Assembly (NCBI GenBank): GCA_027943245.1
Contig: JANDJZ010000146.1
Coordinates: 1 to 64,000 of the forward strand
DNA length: 64,000 nucleotides
Origin: Acanthamoeba sp. SK_2022b
Lineage: Eukaryota; Discosea; Longamoebia; Acanthamoebidae
Direction: 5' to 3'
Below are positions 18,532 through 29,842 of the stretch, piece after piece. The notes beneath the pieces are model-generated. The model was given only the letters and a program-made list of their open reading frames with translations. It was not told the DNA's origin and searched no databases. How positions within the stretch are numbered: the first letter of the stretch is position 1; each line of letters opens with the position of its first letter. The position numbers and the translations under genes were made by a program.

Positions 18532-19503
18532 GCGTCTGCATTTTGTTGGCACGCAGGGGAGCGTCTTCATACAAGCGCATTTGGACCACATAACCAACCT
18601 GACGCGCCGTCTATGCGAGCGGGGCGACGAGGAAACGGGCAAAACAAATCGTGCGCGGCCCAACACAAGAGATCTCTCTTTCTCTTCGGTGCATTAACTC
18701 CTTGCGTGCGGCAGTCGGCAATTATCCCGTCGAAAAGCACATCGACGCGGGCGATGGGCACTACCGCATCCTCTCCCTTGACGGTGGCGGGCTACGCGCC
18801 ATCATAGAGACCGTCATCTTGTCTCGTCTGATCGAAGTACCCCTCCCCCTCCGATCCCTCGCAGCTCGTTGGCGTGTCTAAATGTCCGATGCGCAGGTTT
18901 TCCCCGATCTGCTGCAGCGAATTGATCTCATCGGTACGCTCTTCGCAAATACTTGATGCGCGTGCAGCACGTACTGACGTCGCCGCATGTGGGGTGCTGC
19001 GTGTAGCGGGAGTGTCAGGCGGGGCCATGGTAGCCTCTGGTCTGGTGGTCGGTAACGTTTGCCCCCTTCCACTACACTAGTGCTGGCCAATTTCCGTGGT
19101 TACACCAACCCTCTCAACCAACGCACACTCTCACACAATGGCCAGGTCGTTCGCCCAGCTTCATCTGCGAGATGCTCAAGACGTTTGCGCCCCACTTCTT
19201 CAAGCCCAAGACGAGGCACACCGTTCAGGTCCGTCACTGACCCCTCTCTTTGTTTACTCCCGAGTGTACAATGTCTCTTATTACTGCAGTAAGATTCACG
19301 CTAACCGAATGGTTTCTCTTTATCTGCACGTCAGGGTCTGGCGCTGAGTCAGGCCAAGTTTGCGAACGAACCGCTGATGGTATTTGGCGAAGAGATATTC
19401 AAGAACGTGTGCATCAAGGATGTGCCCAAGCGAATCCTTATCTCATCGTTCCTTGTGGGTGCGTGTGTTGTCTTTGCTGGCTTCCCCTCGAGCTTGACCA
19501 CCT

Positions 19504-19565
<62 letters not shown>

Positions 19566-20939
19566 CGCATGTGCAGACAATGGAGAAGAGTACGAGGACA
19601 GGAGCTGGGAACCCCGCATCTATCACAATATTCCCCTGCGCCCAGGTGCGTGCAATCCCCTTCCCTTCCAGCCAGCCAATGGTCGCAGGGAGACTCACGA
19701 ACGAGGCTTCCCGCCTCCATTACGAAATCACCTTCTCCCCCCCCCCGTAACCACATCGCCCACAGATCAGCAAATCAGCAGCGAAGAGGAGCTATCAGCG
19801 CCCTTGTGGCATGCGGTGATGGGGTCTGCCGCTGCGCCGACGTTCTTCCCCTCCTTTAACCAGGTATGCAGCCAGTAGTTGATTCATGGTCATTGTGTGG
19901 GCTGAGCCGGCCTTACTCACGCACGGCGTTGCCTGTACCCGCATCAGCACGTGGACGGCGCTGTGATGGTCAACAATCCATCGCTGATGGCGGTCACCAT
20001 GACCATGAGCGAGCAGGTGGCGAACCTCCTATCCCCTTCCTCCAGTCCAGCTCTTGTCCCTGTTGCTGAGCCTGCCACGCATCTCATGCTGTAATCGCGG
20101 CAGGCCCTGCATCCGGTCGAGCCGTCTCGAATTCACCTGCTGAGCCTGGGTACGGGACAAGTGCGGCAGTTCATCGGCGGCGAGGACCACGATTGGGGCG
20201 TGCTGCAATGGGCGCCCAAGCTCCCGGAGGTTCGGGCATACTCCTGTGTGCAGGCCTTCCTGTATTTGATCCCAGGTCTAACACCGTGGTATAACGACGC
20301 TCTGTAGCTCCTTGTGGCGGGAGGCCTGAGCGCACAGCTCCACATGGTGAAGATGCTCCTCGGTAAGGCTGAGCTCGATACCGCTCCCCATCATGTGCAA
20401 CCCAAGAGACCGCGCGCTTACACTGCTTTCTCTGTTACTGCATGTCACTCCCGCCCACCCCCCAAACGCATCGGGTGTAGGAAGCCGATTCCACCAGCTC
20501 AACCCCACGTTCGAGAAATTTATGCCCATGGACGACCACACCATCACCAACGAGCTGATAGACATTGGAATGAAGGTAAGTAACGTTGAGGAGATATGGC
20601 CCATATCACCCCCTTCATGAGCACAGCGGGCGACGAGCTGGCCTTACACAGCTGACCGCTCACGCGGCGTATGGTTAAAAAATATCACAGGAAGATCTCA
20701 CGGACACCATCGCCTGGATCTCGGAGCACTTCTACAACGCCGGGGCGTCCAAGTCTACAACGGCGCCGGAGGCTGCTGCACCAGTCGACAGACAGCCACG
20801 AATCGCCAAGGAAAAGAGGAAGGGCATTAGGCTCAACAAAACCACCGATGGCGCTGCTCGGGATCTGGCCAACGAAGGCGAGCTGCGGTGCGACATCGGC
20901 GCCTGGTATAACAGCACCCTCGCGCCAAAGAACGAGTAG
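15448..20939 (+). CDS. PH-domain-containing patatin-like phospholipase
   Basis: Predicted lipid acyl hydrolase recruited to membranes by PH domains. From ATG 15448 (MDAAWADHTSTST) exons give PH1 (ELEGWLTKQG, RTWRERWFRLCTTTGQLHYF, ending DEWMGAIQALI near 16195). A second PH-like unit ends GWVLNVMMKNLG and FEEIQEWTRFLL near 17270. A third starts KSWERFYCVSDGVKFEYYKI near 17490 and ends EEHAFFWKTALEN near 18010. A disordered linker leads to the patatin domain: oxyanion-hole ILSLDGGGLRAI (near 18780), the nucleophile elbow GVSGGAMVA (near 19010, GxSxG form) and HVDGAVMVNNPS (near 19960, catalytic Asp of DGA). The tail is basic. The catalytic Ser-Asp dyad is present. The stop at 20937-20939 is only 90 bp from the converging BTB-Sel1 gene. 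The start is likely but not certain. Confidence 0.85.
18482..18532. repeat. (GTT)n microsatellite in PH-patatin intron
   Basis: About 17 GTT units on the coding strand, between the linker exon ending AEAAVQ and the patatin N-terminal exon. Not coding in the spliced frame. Confidence 0.9.
19503..19566. repeat. (AAC)n microsatellite in PH-patatin intron
   Basis: About 21 AAC units, the complement of the GTT repeat 1 kb upstream in the same gene. It precedes the exon beginning DNGEEYEDRSWEPRIYHN. Confidence 0.9.
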
Positions 20940-21028
20940 ACGGACTACTGTCTGGGCCTTAATGTAACAAACGTAACACACGCAACAACAACGGTCGGTT
21001 TATAAGCTCTCGCATGAGGGCGAGAGGG

Positions 21029-22912
21029 CTAGGGAGAAGCGAGAGAGGCGAGGGTCTCGAGCATGCGGCGGGCGTCAGTGTCGCCCTGAGCCTCCGCACG
21101 ACGGAACCAGAGGACAGCCTTCTGGAGGTCGACCCCCACACCCTCGCCGTTCTTGTAGATGCAGGCCAGGTTGTACTGCGCATCCCGCAGCCCCTGCTCC
21201 GCGGCCTTCTGAAAGAGCGGGATGGCCTTGTACAGGTCCTGCTCCACGCCCTCGCCGTTCTTGTAGCACATCGCCAGCCGGTTCTGCGCGCGGGCCTCGC
21301 CGAGCTCTGCCGCCCGCTGCCACAGCTCGACGGCCTTTCGATAGTCTTTGGACACCTTTTTCCCTGTTGCGGACGGCAAGCGTGGCAAGCAGGAAAAACG
21401 CATTAAATCCAGCAACCAACCACAAGACACAAACGAACCAACAAAAACAGACAAAAATAGCCGCTGCCACTGAGGGTACCGTTGTAGAAGGCGTAGCCTT
21501 GTTCGCACAGCAGCTCGGCCTCCTTTTTCTCGCCCACCATTACCTCCTTGAGGCCGTAGTACTCGACCTCTCGCAGGAAGGCCTGCCTCTCCTCCTTCTG
21601 CGACGGAAGTTCCGGGCAGGTCATCGTTGGGTCGCGCAGAAAGTCCAGGATAACCTGAAAGTGTTGCGGATTCCTGCGTGCACCGTGGCCAAGACCGGCC
21701 GCAGACAAAAAAGAACGAAAAGCGAAACAGAGACAAACCAATCAATCAGAAGAACGAAAAGAGACAACGATACGCCGCGGTGGGGTACCGGTCGATGAAG
21801 CAGCGGCCCATGGAGTCGCGCACGGATCGGTGGCGGCCGGAGAAGACGGCCTCGAGGAAGGTGCCGTCGAACCGGCAGAGGGTGGAGCGAAGCGTGATGA
21901 ACTCCTTCCCGCCCACGTTCACCCTCACGATCTCTCCGCTTGCCTCCCCGTTGTCCGCCACCTCCGCCTCGGTCCGCTTCTGCTTGCTGTCTTTTCGCTT
22001 CGTCCTCTTCGCCGCTTCGCCGCTTCCCGCGGCCGACGGCACCCCGACCTCGCTCCCTCCCCCCTCCCCAACGCACGCGTGCCGGCAAGCCACCGCTGGC
22101 GGAGAGTAGCACTGGACTGGTGGAGGCGGCGGGCTGGCCGACGAACTCTCTGCGCCGCAGCCAGAGGGGAGAGGGCGCGACCGCACCGACGCCGACAGGC
22201 TTGCGGCAAGAAGAGCATGATCGCCGCCTTCCGAGAACGAAGCCGGGATGCGGTCGGCCGTGCCTTCGGCCGGTGTCACCGCCGTAGTGGTGGTGGTGGC
22301 CGTGCAGCTGGAGCTGTTGGCGGCGGAGCTCGTGAGGAGCGAGCGGAGGAGCGCCTTCACCTCGCGCAGCTCCTGCCCATCGACCCCGCCGGCCACCGAT
22401 TGGGGGCTGCTGTACTGCTGGGGCAGGTGGTGAGGATGGTAGGATGAGGGTGGGTAAGAGGGAGCAGGGGCTGCAGGGGCTGCAGCGGCGGCGGAGTCGA
22501 AGGAGGGACGGCGGGAGGCCAGGGAGGCTGCGAAGAAGGGGGCGGCGTGGAGGGAGGCGGAGGGGGTGGGAGGGGGCAGAAGAAGGCGGTAGCGGCGGCG
22601 AGGCAGAAGGGGCGCCCACGGGTCAGAGCGCCAGGGCCGCGCTACATCGCGGCCTATACGAAGGGGGCCACGGGCGGGGAGGGAGGAGCAGGTGGAGGGG
22701 CCTACGAGCGGGTCGGTAGCGCCATGGCTTGCATCGTCCTTGAGGGACTGAGGCGGCTCCTCTTCTTGCAGGCCGAGGGCGTGGGGGTGGAGGCAGTCAA
22801 GGTCAAGGGTCCCTCGATCATCGAGGGCGGCCGTCACCTCCACCCCATCTGGAAACACCACGCACACGAGCTCTCCGCCTATCCGCCCGCTGCTCTCGCT
22901 GCTGGCCATCAT
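21029..22912 (-). CDS. BTB (T1/KCTD-type) protein with Sel1 repeats
   Basis: Three exons join in phase: 22912-21774, 21673-21480 and 21363-21029. After an N-terminal part rich in Pro, Ser and Ala (about 290 residues) comes a T1/BTB domain: IVRVNVGGKEFITLRSTLCR, GTFLEAVFSGRH, DSMGRCFIDRYPTAA spliced to NPQHFQVILDFLRDP. This is the potassium-channel-tetramerisation type found in KCTD adaptor proteins, with no channel part. The C-terminus has at least two Sel1-like helical repeats (AVELWQRAAELGEARAQNRL, AIPLFQKAAEQGLRDAQYNL), each with the GEGV turn, and a third partial one. KCTD proteins act as Cullin-3 adaptors and Sel1 repeats bind proteins. An adaptor role is therefore plausible but inferred. 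The gene converges with the patatin gene. Confidence 0.87.
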
Positions 22913-23061
22913 TCCTCCTTGTTCGTGCGCCCCGCCAGGTGCTGCTCAACAACGCCCCCCCCTCTCCTCCCGGCGTTTTTGTTGATTTTTATTTTATTTT
23001 TATTATTAGTACAGGGCGGCCAGGAGGCGAGGTAAAGGCCCACAAGGGGAGAACGTTAGCG

Positions 23062-24792
23062 TTACTCCCAGGCATCCCAGTCGTCCGCTCCATCGTCCAG
23101 TTGCGGCGAAGTGGGCTCCTTCGAATCCTCCTGGTTATCGCGAGGGAGATGGTAAGGTGGACATGGCGCAGCCAAGAACGAACCCAAACTCCGCCTCTCT
23201 TTGCCGCGTACCTCAAGCAGCACGTCATCATCACCATCATCACCATCGTCCTCCTCCGGGGTCACCTCATCCGCGGGTAGGGCCGACTCGTCAGCTGATG
23301 CCTCAGTTTCGGTGGCACCAGCTGCCTCTCCCTCGCCAGGGGCCGAAGCGTCCTGAGCCACCTCCGCGACAGGCGAGGCCAAGTCTGGGAAGAGGGGGCA
23401 GAGGGAGGGGGCAAGTGAGCTGAAAGCCACCTGTTGGGAGAAGGGAGTGCAGAGCTGGGTAACTCACCCTCCGACGTGGTCTGGGGTACCGCATCCTCGA
23501 CTACGGCCGGTGCTTCCACGGCGGGCTCGCGAGCTGCCTCCGCAGTCGTCTCGCGCGATTCGTCCTTTGCGCGGTCTTCTTCCTCCTCCGCAGCAGCACG
23601 TTGCTTCACGTCCACCGACTCTTCTTCTTCTTCTTCTTCTTCCACTTCTCCTGCATCTGTTGCACTGCCCGCTTCTTCGCCAGCGGTGCTCTCCTCGAGA
23701 GTCTCCTCATCTTCCCAGCCGCCCCAGTCGTCGAGCTTGCTGTCCAGCTCGGCTCCTTCACGGAGGGCGAGCAAAAGGAGCCGAGGAAGGCACATACAAA
23801 CACACCGAGAGAGAGAGAGCTGTGGTGAGTTCGCCGGCACGTAGTTCCACGCAGATATGATGATCTGAACGAACAAAGACGAAGTGGACATGTGCGTACG
23901 CATGAGTATCTTCTCTCTGCGCTCTTCCTCCTTGAGGAGCTTCTCCAAGCGGTAGTAGTATCGCTCCCAGAACACGGAGTAGGTGAGCGTGGGTACTGCG
24001 TTGGCACACACCCGCCCCCATATCAAGAGCCATTTAAGCGTGATGTGAGCGGCATAGGCCGGTGGACCTCGCTCGGGGCTGGAAGGGGTCATGGCGTACG
24101 GAGCTCGTTGTGGATGGCGCGGAGCTTGTTATTGGCCGAGAGCAGCTGACTGATTTCGACGGTGCGCGCCTCGAGGTTGAAGCCCGCCTTCCACTCATTG
24201 AAGTCCTCCTCATCGGCGGGCTTCTGAGTGTAGGTGTTGATGTCCTTTTGCAGCTTCTTCACGCCCTTCTCCCGCCTCGACTTGGCCCTGCATGCCATAG
24301 AGCGCACCAGCGATCACACAATCAGCACTTGCACGTGTGCATTGAATACGGCTGAGGAAGACAGGTGCACGTACAAGACTTCTTCCTCTTCTTCGTCCTT
24401 GAGACTGTCCATGAAGCTGAAGAAGTTGGAGAGGCCTGAGGAAGACGTAGAAACGCTGGCGCCGCTACCGCCGGCATGCGGCGGCCGTTTCTCGGCACTT
24501 GTCGAACTGGGAGAACCATCTTCCTGCTTGACCACGTCCTTCACCACGCTAATAGTGTCTTCCTTGATGGTTCGTGTGAATTCGGACAAATCCTCCTTGT
24601 AGATCGATATGATCGTCTCGGACTAACAGCAGCCATTTACGTGCAGAGAGATCCTTTAGATTTGCCGCGGCCTACTTGCTGGCGGGGGGGAGGGGGAGAA
24701 ACCTGTTTTTTGACGGTTTGGAGGAGGCTGTCGCCCCAACCCCACCAGCTCGATCCACCCTGGTTTCCATTGCCCCCTTCCTGAGAGCTCAT
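23062..24792 (-). CDS. BSD-domain protein (BSDC1-like)
   Basis: Starts MSSQEGGNGNQGGSSWWGWG at 24792, an N-terminus like the BSDC1 / plant BSD-domain group (GWWGWG-type motif before an amphipathic helix). It continues SEFTRTIKEDTISVVKDVV, a Ser-rich linker and FFSFMDSLKDEEEEEVL. The BSD domain lies at about 24300-23930 and ends with the signature FWERYYYRLEKLL (Phe-Trp pair). The remaining exons encode a Glu-rich disordered tail containing DDWGGWEDEETLEES and ending DDGADDWDAWE, with stop TAA at 23062-23064. The two DDW-x-W repeats in the tail resemble short peptide motifs at the ends of trafficking proteins. The molecular function of this family is poorly known. Several small introns; exact junctions were not all resolved. 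Confidence 0.75.
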
Positions 24793-24944
24793 CCTTCTTT
24801 TCGTAACCTTAGATGCACAGAGCGGGCCAGCTGATGCTGCTTGCGGGTTTGGGTGGTGCTGGGCAAGAAATCTTTTTCTGTTTGCCTTTTCCCTCATTCC
24901 GCCAGTAGCAGAAAAGGGCATCGCCAACTGTTGCTGGCGTGGCG

Positions 24945-25871
24945 TTAGGGATGGAGGTCTGGTGGTGTGCTCTTCTTCTGTCGCTTGACGAGCCGTTTGA
25001 TGGCGTGAAAGAGTTTGTCGGCGTGCGGTCCGACGTAACGAGCGATCTGCACGTGGCCGTCGAGGGGAGAGGTAAGAATGAATGTTCGCATCCCCCCTCA
25101 TCCCTCCAAGCGGTAGAATACCCGCGGGGTAATGAGAATGTTGATCGCCCAACGTAGTGGCACAAGGCCCATCACATCCATGGCCTTGACGAGGGCGACA
25201 GTCATGGCAAACGTGACCATTCTGTCGTGCAGAGAAAAGCCTCTCTCTTTCGCTGCCGAGAGCACGAAGCATCATGTGAGCAGCCATCGTCGGTGGGGGG
25301 GAAGATGTGTTTGCGGCCCAAGCGTACCGTCTTCCTCTGTGAAGCCCACCAGGCCGGCAAAGTGCTCAACATCGAGCACACCCGAAGCGAGGAGGGAGTA
25401 AGTGATGGCGTAGGACGCAATGCCGAGAACTTCGTGCACCACTACGAAAGTCGACCCGTAGAGCATAAGCATCTCCGCCTTCCGCTCCTTGAACCGCTCG
25501 TATGCCACCTTGACACGGTTCACCACCGCTGCGTCCTTGACACTTTCCTTGGCTTTTTGGGCCACGCCGCGCCTTGTCGAGACCACCAGTGACTGACGAG
25601 AGCAGTGCACACCGTCGCCAATTGGCAACCACACCGCCTTGCGCCTCACCTCTGCTCTGCGACTCGCAGCGCCCACGAGCAGTGTCGTGAACTTTGCTGA
25701 CTTGGCGGGGTAAAAGCCGGAATGCATAACCAGTCCGGCGCCGCTTGGTGACAAGGGGGGCATGCCCAGGTGGCGCGACGCTCTCGGCAACGTTCGCATG
25801 TGAACAGTGACCGCGGTCGTCGAACCGACGCTCGGGGTAGCAGAAGCACAACGCACTCCTCGCAGGAGCAT
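24945..25871 (-). CDS. DUF1279 / FAM210-like, probably mitochondrial membrane protein
   Basis: Three exons in phase, 25871-25328, 25240-25122 and 25046-24945, encode about 254 aa. The N-terminus (MLLRGVRCASATPSVGS and onward) is rich in Arg, Ser and Ala with almost no acids, as in a mitochondrial presequence. The domain begins after FKERKAEMLM with LYGSTFVVVHEVLGIASYAI (first membrane segment), LLASGVLDVEHFAGLVGF, then MVTFAMTVALVKAMDVMG (second membrane segment) and VPLRWAINILITPRIARYVG. Order and spacing match DUF1279 (FAM210A/B). FAM210A affects mitochondrial translation in mammals; whether that carries over is unknown. The basic C-terminus KRLVKRQKKS is typical. The exon 2 acceptor is fixed by reading phase. 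It diverges from the rhodanese-methyltransferase gene with 128 bp between starts. Confidence 0.75.
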
Positions 25872-25999
25872 GGGCAAGGCAGAGGCTTCGCGTAGCTCGT
25901 GTACGGTAATGGAAAGATAAAAGTTTGTCCGGCCCTTTGCATAAACAAAGAGAAACGAAAAGAGAAACCGCAGTATGTCCTTACTGGCCCGCAATAGAG

Positions 26000-27274
26000 A
26001 TGGAGGGTGCGGTGGCAACAAGCGTGCTGGACCGAGCGATCGCCTGGGTGGCGGCAGGTCGTGCCCTGCTTGATTTGCGGGCGGTGGAGGCCTACGAAGC
26101 TACCCACCTGAAGGGTAGTACTTCGCTTCCTTTCCCCCTCCTTCTCCAGCGCGGTACCATTCCCCCCCCCCCTCTCCAACCCCACCAAAATTCCACTCTT
26201 CTACGATGCACAAACCGGTCCGCTTGGTCCAAGTGCTGATATTGACTTCCTCGGCGTCTGCACAGTTCATGAGATCCCTCCACGTGGAAGCGAAGTGGGT
26301 CTGCTGGGCGAGGTGGGAGAGGAAGTGACAGCAGCACAGAAGGCCCTGGTGGATCGGGGCTACCTCGTAGCCGATGAAGCGTGCTTCGTAACTCGGGGTC
26401 TCGTACCTCCCTCTTCGTCAGTATCATGCGAATGCGATCACCTCCTCTCCTCTCCATGGGTGGAGACCGGTACATCGTCGGTGCGCTTGTGGATTCCCTC
26501 TCCGCTCCTCGACCGAGAGATCGACCGTATCGAGTCTCTCCTGCTGGATGGCATCTCGACCGAGGGCGGGCGCGTTAGACGTGCGCTGGACATTGGTTGC
26601 GGCAGCGGGCGCGATGCTGTATTTCTGGCGCTGCGTGGATGTACGTGTGAGCCTTCCCTCCCGTCGTGGGCTTCACCCGCGTAATCCACTTGGCTCTAAA
26701 GCTTTTGGCCTCTCTCTCTCTCTCTCTTAAGGGGAGGTGGTGGGTGTGGACTACCTGGAGAATCAGATTGAGAAGCTACACGTGTTCGCACACCAGAACG
26801 GGGTAGCAGATCGCGTCAAGGGCGTGTGCATGGACGTGGAGAAAAACAACGGCCAAGAACTAGTAACGGAGTATCCTGAGCATTTTGACCTCGTCTCTGT
26901 CGCGCGATTCCTTCACAGGTACACACAACACTGTGCCCCCTGTTTCTGTACAACACCAACTTTTCTAGCCCCTCTGTGGCCTTAACCCTCATGTCACTAT
27001 GGTGGTGTCCGTATGTGCATGGCGTGCCAGGCCGCTGATCCCTGATGTGCTGGCAAGGCTTACCAAGCCGGGCGGCCTGGTAGCCTATCACACGTTCATG
27101 AAGGGCTCAGAGCAGTTTGGCCGGCCACGCAACCCCAAGCACCTTCTACTGCCAGGCGAGCTCGCTGACAACTTTGCTCGCGCAGGGTGGGAGATTATTG
27201 TTGATTACACTGTCTCCATCTCAGACGGCAGGCCTTGTTCTATGTTCATTGCTAAAAAGCCCTGCTGCCAATAA
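26000..27274 (+). CDS. Rhodanese-like / SAM-dependent methyltransferase fusion
   Basis: The N-terminal part from ATG 26000 reads DRAIAWVAAGRALLDLRAVE then YEATHLKGSTSLPF, the DLR and HLxGS signature of a rhodanese fold. I see no CxxGxR-type active loop, so this half is likely a non-catalytic module. The C-terminal half (about 26560-27270) is a class I methyltransferase: ALDIGCGSGRDAVFLALRG is motif I, VVGVDYLENQIEKL the acidic loop, then FDLVSVARFLHRPLIPDV, LARLTKPGGLVAYHTF and NPKHLLLPGELADNFARAGW. It ends FIAKKPCCQ. The methyltransferase part resembles tellurite-resistance-type/UbiE-like enzymes, whose substrate cannot be read from sequence. Introns at about 26110-26260, 26641-26731 and 26919-27031. 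This architecture is known in some algae and protists (family knowledge, moderate certainty). Confidence 0.78.
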
Positions 27275-27426
27275 TACTGTGTGCATCACCTCCCGCTCCA
27301 AATCCTCCTCAACTTCATTTTGTCCCCGTCTGCCATGATGCGCTGTTGTGTCCTTTGCCTACTCCCACTTTTTTTCGAGGTTCGGTTCAAAACCATTTGG
27401 CCAGCCATAACATAAAACTGACGAAG

Positions 27427-29505
27427 ATGGAGAAAGGAGGAGGGGGGTGGGACAGCTTGCCCTCTGAAGTGGCACTGATGGTGGCGTCCTGGCTACCATC
27501 AGCAAGGGATGTGATGGCCCTGGCAGCGACTTGTCGCCACACGTACAGGCTGGTGGCCCACGAACCCTCCCTTTGGGCGCCCTTGTTTGGCTCAGTGTTT
27601 GGCGCACCTCCCTGCCCTACAAAAGGCCTGAGTGGCAAAGTGTACAACCTGCTGCCCGAGTCATGCGCCAAGGTCCTGGAGTCCTTGCAACCGGAACAAC
27701 AACCACGCACGCTCCCGAACAGAGGCCGGAGAGACCATGGACTGTTAGTAGGTGTCATAGAGGTGGACACCACTCCCTCGCCTGTTTCATTTCGCCCAGC
27801 CGAGCCTTCCTTTGGTATTACAATCATACCATCCCCAAGTCGTACACATCTGACCTGCTCTCGTAGGCGCGTCATTGAACGAAGTGTACGCTTGGCATTG
27901 TCAACAAAAGGTTATCCAGTTGGTGGCACCACCCCAAGGTACGTGTACAAACCCTCTTTCTTTGGTTTGGGTTAATCCTCACACTGGCGTTCAGTACAAA
28001 CTTTCAAGTCTTGGAGAGGTGCCTTTGCGTGGCTCAGCCGGGAGCTGCTGGACGCCGCCAATCCAGAACGTATCGACGGCCTCATTCGCGGTCACCTGCC
28101 CTCGATGTTCTCCCTGTTCGCTCTTTGCCATCAGGTGCCTTTCCTCACTTACCGCACACGCGTGTCGGCTCAGCTGACATCTGCACAGCGAGAAGATCAT
28201 TTCTGATCAGGGAACCTTGACCTCCTACAGGCTACCAAGACATTTCAGGCGGAGCCTAATGTGCTTCATATTCAGGGCCCACTTGTCGTGGTGGGTAACA
28301 TCATGGCCCAGTATATTGACCTCCTTCAGATATTGGCTTCGAGTACCCAACACCACCCCCTTTGCAACTTTTCTTTGTAAGCTCACACGTCCCCGAAATA
28401 GATGGCGAACCTCCAGCAACCAAGTACCTCTTTTTGGGGAACTATGGAAATCGTGGTGATCACGGCATCCTCACCTTATGCCTCTTGTTGGCACTTAAGG
28501 TACGTCTCTGGCGCAGTGCAGATTTCAATTTAAACAAAGCACCAGGAGATTGAGCAGCTCTGAGTCGCTACGAATTCAGGTTCGCTATCCCGCAGACGTC
28601 TACCTGCTCCGTGGGAGGCACGAGACCTGGAGTATGATCAACAAGTACCTTCTCCGTTCCCACATAAATAATTTCGTTTGAACCATTCTGACGTTTGGCT
28701 TAACCTTACCTTTCCATCAGCTACAGTTTGTCATATGAGTGTGAGAAGACCTATGGGTCCCTTTTTCCTACTGAGTTGTTCTATGACGTGTTTTGCAGCT
28801 TGCCCCTGGCTGCAGTGGTCAACCGAAAGGTATTCATCCTCTCACGCATGAATTGACTAAGCACAGTCTGACTGCTTCTCCGCATGATTGTACACTACTC
28901 AGGTCTTCTGTGTGAGTGGGGGACTGAGCCCGCAGTTGGAGAGTCTGGCCCAAATAGAGAGTCTCGACCGGTGACAGCAATAACCTTCACCTGCACCGCC
29001 GTTTAGTTCCACCACACGCTCACTTTCAACATTCCCTGGTTACACGCAGATACCAAGAGCGAGTAGAGCACGAAGGGCCCATTGTCGATTTATTGTGGGG
29101 CCAGCCGCAGCCAAATGATAGCTGGAGTTTCAGTTGTGCTGGTGCATACATGACTGTGCGTGCGTGCTGTCCCCAACTCGTTTGCTGAGCTGTGTGTACT
29201 CGCTGAGCAGGAGCTGGCTACACATGGGGACCAGATATCACCTCGGAATGGTGCGCTGCATTGGAGGATGGCCTCATTGTTCGTACGCAGTTTACTATGG
29301 AGGTACGCCCCAGATGCACATGTGAGTGCGCAAAGGACTGACGTCAGTCCTTGACTTAACAATGATTCAACAATAATGCAAGGGCTACGAGTGGCAGCAT
29401 GACATGAAAGTGCTGACTCTGTGCAGCTCGCCTGACTTGGTCCATCGCTGTGGGAACAAGGGCGCCGTGCTCCACATCACTGAGTTGGGCATCCTTCAAC
29501 TGTAA
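27427..29505 (+). CDS. F-box protein fused to a catalytically degenerate PPP phosphatase domain
   Basis: Exon 1 (ATG 27427) encodes an F-box: WDSLPSEVALMVASWLPSAR, then MALAATCRHTYRLVAHEPSL and WAPLFGSVFG. Later exons encode a PPP (PP1/PP2A-like) fold: VVVGNIMAQ, KYLFLGNYGNRGDHG, VYLLRGRHETWSMIN, YGSLFPTELFYDVFCSLPLA, FCVSGGLSP, VDLLWGQPQPND, GYEWQHDMKVLTL and NKGAVLHITELG. The canonical motifs GDIHGQ, GDYVDRG, GNHE and HGGLSP are changed to GNIMAQ, GNYGNRG, GRHE and SGGLSP, and the late RAH histidine is not visible. Five of the six metal ligands are replaced and the sixth is not found, so catalysis is not expected. The fold-specific Gly and hydrophobic positions are kept and no stop interrupts, which argues for selection as a binding module. 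Stop TAA at 29503-29505. Confidence 0.82.
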
Positions 29506-29842
29506 ACTCTCCAATCCATTTTTGGTGTGGGTGGTGGGTGGTGTGGGTAGGTTAAGGAGAGAAGAAGCGCTCACCTGCCGCCACTTTATGACAGGAGGAC
29601 ATTTACCTGTGCTGGGGACTGGTATTCATCTCAAGCGGCCTCATCAGCCATGGACTAATTGGTGGACTCCCAGAAATGAGCAGGTGAGAGAGGAATGGCC
29701 ATGATGCTATTGGCAGATTCGACAACCCGTGAGTGGGCGCCACCAGCACAAAATCGAGTTGACAAAAATTCTTTTTGGCGAGGGTCGTTGAGCCCATTAG
29801 CCTTGGCTTCGCTTTGTACAAGGATACTCACAGTCCATCCAC
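29506..29842. other. Intergenic, convergent
   Basis: 337 bp between two converging stop codons. It probably holds both 3' UTRs; I see no conserved coding block or RNA gene. Confidence 0.4.

Noticed and set aside
23434..23844. Long Ser-rich plus-strand frame opposite the BSD gene
   Set aside because: It mirrors the Glu-rich coding tail on the minus strand (GAG/GAA codons read as CTC/TTC) and has no family-like block.
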